Below, piece by piece: positions 6,240-14,206 of a DNA stretch of 19,553 bases. Made by a program: the position numbers and the translations under genes. The notes below the pieces were generated by a model. It searched no databases and was not told the origin of the DNA. It saw only the letters and a program-made list of their open reading frames with translations. The stretch covers positions 3,345 through 22,897 of the forward strand of contig DKQD01000114.1 in the NCBI GenBank assembly GCA_002474345.1, written 5' to 3'. Numbering within the stretch: the first letter of the stretch is position 1; every line of letters starts with the position of its first letter. This DNA comes from Bacteriovoracaceae bacterium UBA7317. GTDB lineage: Bacteria; Bdellovibrionota; Bacteriovoracia; Bacteriovoracales; Bacteriovoracaceae.

Positions 6240-9200
6240 TCAGTTTGCCATGCCTAGAGTTTCTTTAACTTTAAACTCTAGAGAATCAAAAAGAATGTAA
6301 ACCAGTGGTAACAAGACTAGAGTAATAAGTGTCGAGAAGGTCATTCCGCTTATTATACAAATTCCTAAAGTTGAATATGGTATTCCCATAATTTTAGACT
6401 GACCTAAAGCAACCGGCATTAAACCAAATACAGTTGTCGCCGTAGTCATAAAAACGGCTTTTAACCTTTGGGTGCAACCAAGAGCAATAGCATCATCCCT
6501 TCTTTTTCCCCTTGCTCTTAATTTTAAAATCACATCAATTAGAATTATCGCATTATTAACAACGACCCCTATCAATATTATCAGACCCAATCTTGCCATA
6601 GGATCAAGGTCAAACTTTAAAAAGTGAAGTCCCGATATACCAAAAATAATGGCCAAAGGAACTGTAAATAAAATCGCAAAGGGTAAAAGAGGCGACTCAA
6701 AAAGAGAGGCCATAATAAGATAAATAAGAAAGATGGACATATATATCACAAACTGTCCCTTCTTTTTCATTTCCTCAACTTTTTCAAAAGATTCGTTTTT
6801 CTTTTTTCCATAACCCTTTGGATACTTATAATCACTCACAATTTTTCTTACACTACTTTTGGCAGCGCTGTAATCAGCACTCGATAGTGTGCCATTAAAA
6901 TAAACATAAAACTTTAAAAAAGAAAGTCCCTTTTTCCTTGAAATTGAAGTCACCTGTTTTGTTTCAACAAATACTCCAAGATCACCTAAAGGAACAAAGT
7001 TATTTTTTCCAACAGAAACTCTTACCTTTTTTAAAGCTTCTCTTGTCCAATCATTTCCTTCCGGAGTTAGCTTTACTTGTGTTTCAACCTTTTTACCATC
7101 GACAACGAGGCCATCGATACTATAAGAATTCATCAAAGATGTGATTTGGCTGGCTATTTTTTTAAGAGTTAGACCGTACTGCTGAACAACTGCTGGCTTA
7201 GATACAAAACGAAAACTCAACGAACCTCTTTCCATTGCCTCAGTATTAATCTTAGTGACACCTTTTATTTTTTTTATTTCATCCATTAAGTCTGCTTGGA
7301 TTGATTTTAGTTTTAAAGTTTTGGCACCCTCTAAATAAACCGTCATTTTTTTGGGGCCACTACTCATATCGTCATCGTCATCATATCCAGCTGATATTTT
7401 AAAGCCAGGAATTGGCCTAAAAGATTTAGCAAATTTTTTCATTTTTTCTTTTAGCGTATCAAGTGCTTTATCAAGGTTATCACTTTCAAAGGGATAAAGT
7501 GTAAATGTACCTGACGTATCTTTTGCAGTATATTCAGTTAAAGCGAACTTAAAGCCTAAATCTTTCTTTTTTCTGAGAAGCTTTCTTTCAATTTCCTCGA
7601 CAATTTCTTTCCTTTCATATTCTGGTATTTCTTTATTAAAAGTCAGGTTTAAGTTATTATAGGGATCCCTTGGGTCATCTATATCAACTTCTTCTATAGA
7701 AGAAACCTTCATAAAAAGCGCACACATTATTGAAAGAATAACTACTCCAACCAAAACCTTATTTTTTAGTAATAAATGATAAAATTTAATCATAGTCGGT
7801 GAAACTTCCTGGTCTTCTTCTTCAAGGTCAACATCACAAACAGCAATATTTTTGCTCTCTCTTTTACCTATTAACGCTCCTAAAGGAACAAAAAAGAGGG
7901 CAATTACGTAAGAAGAAATAAGAGCACTAATAACTGGAACTTGAAAGGCCTTTAACATATTTGTAAAGGTATCACCTGAGTCAATAAAAGCTGCTGGTAA
8001 AAAAATAATGATTGTTGTCAAAGTTGAAAGAAGAAGAGGAATAGCAACATCATTGGCCCCAAGAGTTGCCGAATCAACTCTCGATAGACCTTTTTCTCTA
8101 AACTGAGTTATTTTTTCAACGACCACAATGGCATTATCAACAATAAGACCAATTGATAAAATTAAACCTGATAGAGATATAAGATTTAAACTCCCACCTT
8201 TCATGTAAATAAGAGAAACCACAAATAATACACTTACGGGAATAACAATTGATATAATTAGAGTTGCACCAATTTTCCTCAAAAATATAAAAACAACAAG
8301 AAAAGTAATTCCGATCGCCATATAAAGTGAATTAAAAACATCATTCATAGACTTTCTTAAACTTTGGGCCTTATTAATAACATAGACAAATTTAATTTTC
8401 TTAAACTCTGGGTCCAAATTTGGAAGGTCTTTAAACTTTTCATCAATTGTGTTTGCAAAATCAAAAAGACTCACTGAGGGCGTTTGGAAGATTTCAATAA
8501 ATATTGTCTGGTCCCCATCCTTTCTTGATATATTTTCCTTTGATTTATCAAGCTGCTTTTCTTTGGCCACTTTATCTAGAGTTAAATTTGTTCCACTTTT
8601 TAAAGATTTCCCTTTTACAGTATCAAGCTCTTTGGTTACGAGACTACTTTTTAAGCTTGTTAAACGATTAGGAGCAAGGGCCGGTACATTTCCCAAAGTC
8701 TCCATTGAATTTTGAAAGTTTAAATTTTTAGAAAGGTCCGTTGGTGTAAGGCCATGCTCAAAAACCTTGTCTGGTGAAATATTAAACTGATACTCAGTTG
8801 GCTCGATTCCTTGAATTTCAATTTTCGCTACACCTGGAGTTGATTCAAGGATAGACTTTAACTTTACATTTATGAGGTTATTTGGATCTTCTATATCTAT
8901 CGGAATACTTGCAGTTAATTTCATGAGGGCCTCTGCTTCCGGATTAAACCTCATGATTTTTACTGATTTCATTTTCAAAATGCCCTTACCATCTAGCTCC
9001 TGTAAAGCCTCCTGGACACTGAAATAGGCCAATTGCATATCTGTTTTAGGTTTGAAAGTGAGTGAAACATTACAACCTCTCTTACTCGTTCTCGTTTTCA
9101 TTTCCTGGACATTAGAAATTGTCCTCATTGCACCTTCAACAGGTAGGGTTAAAGCTAATTCTATTTCTTCAGGTGGACCGGGATTGAGTGCCTTGACGTT

Positions 9201-9362
9201 TACATATAAAAACGGTTCAGTTGTTTCCTTAGGCATAACTTCAACTGGAATTTTCATCCAGCAAACAGCACTAATAACCAACATGACTACAAAGGCCAAA
9301 GATAAAGAAAGCGTTTTCTTTCTAATTAATGTTTCTAAAAATGAAGGTTCTTTACTCTTCAA
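6240..9362 (-). CDS. RND-family efflux permease, second subunit
   Basis: This 1040-residue inner-membrane pump protein has the RND layout: a first membrane helix near 17-35, a large periplasmic loop, helices 2-6 (about 340-500), a second half starting near 530, and four helices at the C-terminus. In helix 4, GLIVDNAIVVVEKI holds the proton-relay Asp409 with Asn410 where AcrB has a second Asp. In helix 10, GVVVNNAIILID has no Lys. Such D-N / N-N pairs occur in the HAE1-like branch found outside Enterobacteria. The start is a TTG at 9362 with AAGGAAG at 9370-9376, seven bases upstream; the next Met (27) would cut into the first helix. The frame overlaps the end of the upstream permease by 11 bases, so translation is probably coupled. 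The loop near DDDDD (around 7370-7386) is strongly acidic. It probably forms a hetero-oligomer with the upstream permease, as MdtB and MdtC do. Confidence 0.93.
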   Translation of the reverse strand: MKSKEPSFLETLIRKKTLSLSLAFVVMLVISAVCWMKIPVEVMPKETTEPFLYVNVKALNPGPPEEIELALTLPVEGAMRTISNVQEMKTRTSKRGCNVSLTFKPKTDMQLAYFSVQEALQELDGKGILKMKSVKIMRFNPEAEALMKLTASIPIDIEDPNNLINVKLKSILESTPGVAKIEIQGIEPTEYQFNISPDKVFEHGLTPTDLSKNLNFQNSMETLGNVPALAPNRLTSLKSSLVTKELDTVKGKSLKSGTNLTLDKVAKEKQLDKSKENISRKDGDQTIFIEIFQTPSVSLFDFANTIDEKFKDLPNLDPEFKKIKFVYVINKAQSLRKSMNDVFNSLYMAIGITFLVVFIFLRKIGATLIISIVIPVSVLFVVSLIYMKGGSLNLISLSGLILSIGLIVDNAIVVVEKITQFREKGLSRVDSATLGANDVAIPLLLSTLTTIIIFLPAAFIDSGDTFTNMLKAFQVPVISALISSYVIALFFVPLGALIGKRESKNIAVCDVDLEEEDQEVSPTMIKFYHLLLKNKVLVGVVILSIMCALFMKVSSIEEVDIDDPRDPYNNLNLTFNKEIPEYERKEIVEEIERKLLRKKKDLGFKFALTEYTAKDTSGTFTLYPFESDNLDKALDTLKEKMKKFAKSFRPIPGFKISAGYDDDDDMSSGPKKMTVYLEGAKTLKLKSIQADLMDEIKKIKGVTKINTEAMERGSLSFRFVSKPAVVQQYGLTLKKIASQITSLMNSYSIDGLVVDGKKVETQVKLTPEGNDWTREALKKVRVSVGKNNFVPLGDLGVFVETKQVTSISRKKGLSFLKFYVYFNGTLSSADYSAAKSSVRKIVSDYKYPKGYGKKKNESFEKVEEMKKKGQFVIYMSIFLIYLIMASLFESPLLPFAILFTVPLAIIFGISGLHFLKFDLDPMARLGLIILIGVVVNNAIILIDVILKLRARGKRRDDAIALGCTQRLKAVFMTTATTVFGLMPVALGQSKIMGIPYSTLGICIISGMTFSTLITLVLLPLVYILFDSLEFKVKETLGMAN

Positions 9363-12300
9363 TTTTTTTCTTCCTTGAAATTAAATCATAAACCAAGGGA
9401 ACAACAATGAGAGTTAGGATGGTTGAACTAATGAGGCCCCCTATCACAGTTATGGCAAGAGGCTTTCTCATCCCCGCTCCTTTCCCAACACTAATGGCCA
9501 TTGGTAAAAGTCCTATAATTGTTGAAGCTGTTGTCATAAGTATCGGCTTTAAACGGTTTTTTGAAGATTCAACAATAGCATCAAAGCGGTCCATTCCAGA
9601 CATTATTCTTTCATTCATTGTATCAACTAGAACAATAGAAGTATTCACACTAATTCCCGCTAAAATAACAAACCCAATAAAAACGAGTGCCGACACACTC
9701 ATATCCAATACCCCTAAAATACCTGCAACTCCTACGACACATAGAGGGACTGCAAAAAGAATAATAGCAGGCTGAGCAAAGCTTTCAAACTGGCTGGCAA
9801 GAAGTATATAAATAAGGAAAATAGAAAGGCCAATGGCAAACAACAGGGACTTTTCTGACTTTTGCCTCTCAACATCCTGACCTGCTATGGCCCACTTTAT
9901 GTCCTTTCCGGCAAACAGAGTTGTTAACTTTTCTTTAATCCGGTTACTTGCAGTTCTCAAGTCAATTCCATCCAGATCACTTGAGACAGTCACTACCCTT
10001 TTTCTATCTATATGCTTAATAAGACCAAGGATATTATTTCTTTCAATTTGCGAGACTTGATTAAGAGATATAGGTTTTTTGTCCATTGAAACACTGAAAA
10101 AACTTATTTTTTCCAAGTTATCAAAATAGCCTATGTCTGTACCAACTTTTATTGGGATTTGTGTACCCTTTATAGGAATAAACCCAGCTGATTTTCCTTT
10201 TATAAGAAGCCCTAAATCCTTAGTATAGGACCCCATATCCACTCCAAAGCGGTCTAATTTAGATTGACTAAAATTAACGCTAATTTCGGAAATATTCCCT
10301 TTTAGAGACGACTCAACATCCTTTAAACCCTCCATCTCTTTCAAAGCTTTTATACTTTGTGATCCAAGGTCTGCTAATTGCTCTAAATCGTTTGAAAATA
10401 TTTCTATTTCAATGGGTTTACTTGCAGAAATCATGCTTTCAACCATTTTTGTTAACTTAACTTCTGGAATTTTTCTTAAAACTCGAAAAATTTTGGCCTC
10501 TAAAGGCCCATACTCTTCTATTTTTAAATCATCCTCAAAAGTCATCATCAGACTGGAATATTGAGGGCCTTCAACTCCGGTCATCGAGATTACATTTTTC
10601 AGACCATCTAAATTTAGCAATTTTTTTTCGACCTTAGAGATTATTCCCTCTGTTTCATCTAAAAGCTGGCCTGATGGAAATTCCAAGTTATAGGTGATCC
10701 TATCAGAACCTTCTGAAGGAAATAACTCGGCCCCCTTCTGACCTAAGTAGTAAATAGAGCTCCCAAAAATGATTAGGACAACGAAAAGAACTTTGACTTT
10801 GTTTCTGAGCTGCAGCTCAAGAGACTTTCCATATCTTACCCTAAGATTATCTTGACCTTTTCCTACAATATTCATGACAGGTCTAAAAATAAGTTCAAAT
10901 ATAAAAAGAAATAATTTAAACAGTGATGTTAAAATCCAACCAATAAAAGAGGTTAAAAAATGCATTGTAAGGATAAAAGCGACCTGAAGAGAGACAAAAA
11001 TGTTTTTTATAAGAAAAAAGGGCATTAAATAAATTGGCCTTTCCAATTGTCCCCGGTAGTTATCAAAGAAAGGCATCAAGATAAGATCAAGTCCCAACTC
11101 TTTCTTTTCTTTTTCTTTACCGAACTCCAAAGAGCTTAAACATGGAATTAAAACTAGGGCCACAAAAAGAGAAGAAGTGAGTGAATAGACTACTGTTAAG
11201 GATATATCTCTAAATAATTGCCCTATCATTCCCTCCACAAAAACCAAGGGCCCAAAAACGGCCACCGTAGTTAGTGTCGAACTCGTTATAGCAGAGGCGA
11301 CTTTCTTAGTTCCCCAAATAACAGCTTCTTTATGATCATCCATCTGTGCCTTAAATCGGCTGATATTTTCCAAAACGACAATAGAATTATCAACAAGCAT
11401 TCCAACCCCTAAGGCCAGTCCACCTAAGCTCATAAGATTAAAAGAAACTCCTGTAAAATACATTAAAACGAGAGTGATCATTAAACTCATAGGAATAGAT
11501 AAGGCGACAATTGTTGTAGGCCCCAAAGATTGCAGGAAAATGAGAATAACAAATGCCGCAAGGATACCTCCGTTAACGACAGCGCCAATAACATTATCAA
11601 TGGATGACTTAATCTCTTTTCCTTGATCAATAAGGATAACACCTCTAACTTCTTCATTTTCACTCAAAAATTTTTCAATTAATTTCCTTACTTTCTGTAC
11701 AACAATAACTGTATTGGCCTCTGACTCTTTCTTTACTTCAACAATTAAACTTTGCCTCCCATCTAAATGGGTACGTACCTTGGGTTTTAAAGATCTTAAT
11801 TGAATTTTTGCAACATCAGAAAGATTAATATTTTGAGTTTGATTTTTTTTGACAACGACGCCACCTAAGTCCTCTAAAGACCCAAGTTTTTGACCAAGCC
11901 TTATGCTTGCACTCTTTCCTCCTTCTTGAATGCTTCCCCCTGGCATTTCTTTATTCGTTTCTCGGATTCTACCGGGGATACTTGTCACTCCAATTCCAAA
12001 GGCCTTAGATTTTAAAGGGTCAAGTTCGACAAAAATCTCTTTCTTTGGAACTCCCATAAGAGTCGCCAAGGCCACTCCATCTATAGTTTCAATTTTTTTA
12101 AGAAGGTTATCCTGAATAAATTCGGCCAATTGAAAAGCATCTAACCCTGAATTTTCATCACTTGTAAAAGAGGCCCTTAAAACTGGCATGGCATTAGGAT
12201 TAAACCGTAAAATTTTTGGCCTTGATATACTTTCATCTAAGCCAACCGACTCAATCTTATCTCTAATATTTGAAATTGTTTCTAAAATATTTATATCGGA

Positions 12301-12582
12301 GGAAAACTTTAGTCTAATCTCCGAACGACCACTTTCCGAAAAGGACTCCATCCTGTAAAGACCGGCCTCAGTACTTACAGCTTTTTCGATTGGCGTAGTA
12401 ATTTTATTTTCAACTTCTTTAGGTGTGGCCCCTTTATATTTTGTCATAATAGAGAATTCTGGAGTTGAAATAGGGGGTAATAACCTTAATTGAATCCTGT
12501 CTGCGGAGATAACACCTAAGACAATAAGGCCTAGGCTAATCATCAAAATGGTGACAGGTCGCCGAACAGAAAATTCACTCAT
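9352..12582 (-). CDS. RND-family efflux permease, first subunit, with extra hydrophobic block
   Basis: This is a proton-driven RND exporter of 1076 residues, starting MSEFSVRRPVTILM, the typical N-terminus just before helix 1. Helix 4 contains GMLVDNSIVVLENI with Asp398; helix 10 contains GISVNTSIVLVDTMN. The start is ATG 12582 with AAGGA just upstream. A GTG at 12612 would add ten residues but has no ribosome binding site. Between helix 6 (about 460-485) and helix 7 (about 594-614) there are about 109 residues, where AcrB has about 40. This includes a hydrophobic stretch at about 516-574 that could form two further membrane helices. It is transcribed after the adaptor (112-base gap) and overlaps the second permease gene by 11 bases. 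The closest familiar layout is mdtA-mdtB-mdtC. The substrate cannot be predicted from the sequence alone. Confidence 0.93.
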   Translation of the reverse strand: MSEFSVRRPVTILMISLGLIVLGVISADRIQLRLLPPISTPEFSIMTKYKGATPKEVENKITTPIEKAVSTEAGLYRMESFSESGRSEIRLKFSSDINILETISNIRDKIESVGLDESISRPKILRFNPNAMPVLRASFTSDENSGLDAFQLAEFIQDNLLKKIETIDGVALATLMGVPKKEIFVELDPLKSKAFGIGVTSIPGRIRETNKEMPGGSIQEGGKSASIRLGQKLGSLEDLGGVVVKKNQTQNINLSDVAKIQLRSLKPKVRTHLDGRQSLIVEVKKESEANTVIVVQKVRKLIEKFLSENEEVRGVILIDQGKEIKSSIDNVIGAVVNGGILAAFVILIFLQSLGPTTIVALSIPMSLMITLVLMYFTGVSFNLMSLGGLALGVGMLVDNSIVVLENISRFKAQMDDHKEAVIWGTKKVASAITSSTLTTVAVFGPLVFVEGMIGQLFRDISLTVVYSLTSSLFVALVLIPCLSSLEFGKEKEKKELGLDLILMPFFDNYRGQLERPIYLMPFFLIKNIFVSLQVAFILTMHFLTSFIGWILTSLFKLFLFIFELIFRPVMNIVGKGQDNLRVRYGKSLELQLRNKVKVLFVVLIIFGSSIYYLGQKGAELFPSEGSDRITYNLEFPSGQLLDETEGIISKVEKKLLNLDGLKNVISMTGVEGPQYSSLMMTFEDDLKIEEYGPLEAKIFRVLRKIPEVKLTKMVESMISASKPIEIEIFSNDLEQLADLGSQSIKALKEMEGLKDVESSLKGNISEISVNFSQSKLDRFGVDMGSYTKDLGLLIKGKSAGFIPIKGTQIPIKVGTDIGYFDNLEKISFFSVSMDKKPISLNQVSQIERNNILGLIKHIDRKRVVTVSSDLDGIDLRTASNRIKEKLTTLFAGKDIKWAIAGQDVERQKSEKSLLFAIGLSIFLIYILLASQFESFAQPAIILFAVPLCVVGVAGILGVLDMSVSALVFIGFVILAGISVNTSIVLVDTMNERIMSGMDRFDAIVESSKNRLKPILMTTASTIIGLLPMAISVGKGAGMRKPLAITVIGGLISSTILTLIVVPLVYDLISRKKKIEE
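9360..9376 (-). promoter_or_regulatory. Overlapping RBS and TTG start of the second permease
   Basis: AAGGAAG, seven A residues and TTG (minus strand) lie inside the last codons of the first permease gene. The rare TTG start and the overlap with the upstream stop (TAA at 9352-9354) point to translational coupling of the two subunits at a set ratio. Confidence 0.7.
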
Positions 12583-12694
12583 GTCTTTATCCTTCCATGG
12601 AAAAGAGTGCACAGGTGCTTACATTTTAGCCCCGTTTAAGCATAAAATCATCTTCAGGAAAGAAAAGGACAAAGAGGGTTTTAATAAAACTAAA

Positions 12695-14062
12695 TCATTT
12701 AAGTACTGTTACTAAAGATTGATCTTTTAAACTTCCTTGACCCTTTATAACAATTTTATCAAAGAATTCGAGACCTGACTTCACCTCAGTATAGGCCCCA
12801 TCTGAGTCACCTAATTTTGGTACAATCTTCGTGACAAAATCTCCTTTGCCGGCTTTATTTGAAATTTTGAATAAGACCATTTTATCTTTTTCTTGGACCA
12901 AAGCCGAATTTTGAACAGCAACGACTCCCGACAATGATGATACAGTAATTTTTATTTTTACATACATTCCCGAGCGCCAGCTTGAAGGTGGTTGGCTTAC
13001 ACCAAGAGCTGTTTGGATTGTACCAGATTTTAAATCGAGTGTCGGTGCTACACTGATAACATGAGCTTTTTTTATTTCTTTCTTTTTACCTTTTGTCCGA
13101 AAAATTTCTACAGGGACCTTGTTTTGGAGGGCCTCTGCTATTTCTGGTGGCAAAAATAAATCGACCTTAAACTTCCGTTGATCAACTATTTTGATAGAAA
13201 ACTTTGAGGGATCATTAATGTAATCCCCTGGATTTAAATTAATCGATGAAATGATTCCACTAATGGGTGCCTTCATAAACTGTTTGTTGCTTTGAATTTG
13301 TTCAATTTTAAACCTTAAGGCCTGTGCTTCTCTATTCAAACTTTTTGTCATCATTTCATTTTTTGAAATAAAATTATTCATTGCTAACTTTTTAGTAAGG
13401 TTGAACTCAGCATTTTTAATTTTTAACTCAATTTCAGCTAGCTTTTTCTTTTCATTTTGTAATTCAGATTCAAATTCAACTAAAACTTCTCCAACATTAA
13501 TAACATCTCCAACTTTGACCATAACCTTTTTAACCGTCATTTCTCTATTTGGTCTTAAAACAACTTTCTTCCAGGGCTTTAAATTTCCATATGTTGTGAA
13601 ATGCTTTTGGATATCTCTTAACCCAACAACAGCAGAGTGAACAGGCATTCCTTTTTTAGGAGCTTCGCCTTCCTCACCAAGCTCTTCATCTCCCTCATAT
13701 TCGGCCAATTCTTCTCCGCCGTCTTCATCTTCTCCATCATCGGCCAATTCCTCTCCTTCTTCCTCACTTTCCTCGCCTTCCATTTCTTCATCCGACTCTG
13801 CAAGCTCTTCTCCTTCTTCTGCCTCGCCAGAGGAGTCTGCAGTTTCTTCGGCATCACCCCCAAGCTCATCAGCAACTTCTTCAGACGCAGAATCCACTTC
13901 TGTTAAATCTTCTGCAACATCTCTTTCTGGCCCCCCAAAAAGGGACTGAGATTTGGATATAACGTCCTCTTTTATGTCTGAAATTCTTACAAATTCATTT
14001 AGGATGACCGCTGAAGCAAAACCTAAGAAAAAGAGAAAGAAAAACTGAAAAAACTTCTTCAT
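12695..14062 (-). CDS. Periplasmic adaptor (membrane fusion protein) with acidic linker
   Basis: The 455-residue RND-partner adaptor has an uncleaved-looking N-terminal membrane helix (residues 4-24). A very acidic low-complexity segment follows (about 46-134), then the usual adaptor domains. The first half of the lipoyl/barrel-sandwich domain is around 140-200 (VLRPNREMTVKKVMVKVGDVINVGE); a short alpha-hairpin spans about 200-260; the second lipoyl half is MKAPISGIISSINLNPGD (263-280); beta-barrel and membrane-proximal domains end at 455. The family bridges the inner-membrane pump and TolC. No ribosome binding site stronger than GAGTGAG precedes the ATG. The gene follows the sulfatase-type gene after 144 bases and precedes the two RND genes, making it the single adaptor for both. 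The acidic segment is not part of the normal fold. Confidence 0.93.
   Translation of the reverse strand: MKKFFQFFFLFFLGFASAVILNEFVRISDIKEDVISKSQSLFGGPERDVAEDLTEVDSASEEVADELGGDAEETADSSGEAEEGEELAESDEEMEGEESEEEGEELADDGEDEDGGEELAEYEGDEELGEEGEAPKKGMPVHSAVVGLRDIQKHFTTYGNLKPWKKVVLRPNREMTVKKVMVKVGDVINVGEVLVEFESELQNEKKKLAEIELKIKNAEFNLTKKLAMNNFISKNEMMTKSLNREAQALRFKIEQIQSNKQFMKAPISGIISSINLNPGDYINDPSKFSIKIVDQRKFKVDLFLPPEIAEALQNKVPVEIFRTKGKKKEIKKAHVISVAPTLDLKSGTIQTALGVSQPPSSWRSGMYVKIKITVSSLSGVVAVQNSALVQEKDKMVLFKISNKAGKGDFVTKIVPKLGDSDGAYTEVKSGLEFFDKIVIKGQGSLKDQSLVTVLK
13661..13927 (-). other. Acidic low-complexity segment of the adaptor, with GEELA repeats
   Basis: Adaptor residues 46-134 are mostly Glu, Asp, Gly, Ser and Ala, with almost no basic residues (the only Arg is at the edge, residue 47). 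The motif GEELA recurs at 84-88, 103-107 and 116-120, with a related DEELG at 125-129, suggesting growth by short duplications of GAA/GAG-rich DNA. It lies directly after the membrane anchor, so it would be a flexible anionic tether in the periplasm. Confidence 0.8.
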
Positions 14063-14153
14063 AACTCACTCTTTGTTACCTTTTTAAAATCGTTCAAATT
14101 ATCATAGATTTTACACCATCAACCGAGTTCTCCAGTCTGTTTTTTTGCATAAT

Positions 14154-14173
14154 TTTATATGATTTCATGAAAT
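14154..14173 (-). promoter_or_regulatory. Possible promoter/operator upstream of the efflux genes
   Basis: The 12-base perfect palindrome ATTTCATGAAAT (14162-14173) lies immediately upstream, in the minus sense, of a TATAAA -10-like hexamer (14154-14159), about 95 bases before the adaptor ATG. No good -35 accompanies it. A palindrome between -35 and -10 would suit a repressor, but this is inference only. Confidence 0.3.
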
Positions 14174-14206
14174 ATATTTGGTTCTATGAGAGTGCTTTAA
14201 TGGATT

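Noticed and set aside
9352..9376. Seven-A run at the permease junction as a frameshift site fusing the two pumps
   Set aside because: A -1 slip leads directly to a TGA, and the second gene needs +1. Its own ribosome binding site and TTG start explain the overlap.
12583..12612. GTG at 12612 as start of the first RND permease
   Set aside because: It has no ribosome binding site, while ATG 12582 has AAGGA and gives the usual RND N-terminus.
13618..13906. Open frames on both strands across the acidic adaptor segment
   Set aside because: They are shadows of a low-complexity GAA/GAG-rich coding stretch, with biased composition and no independent ribosome binding site.
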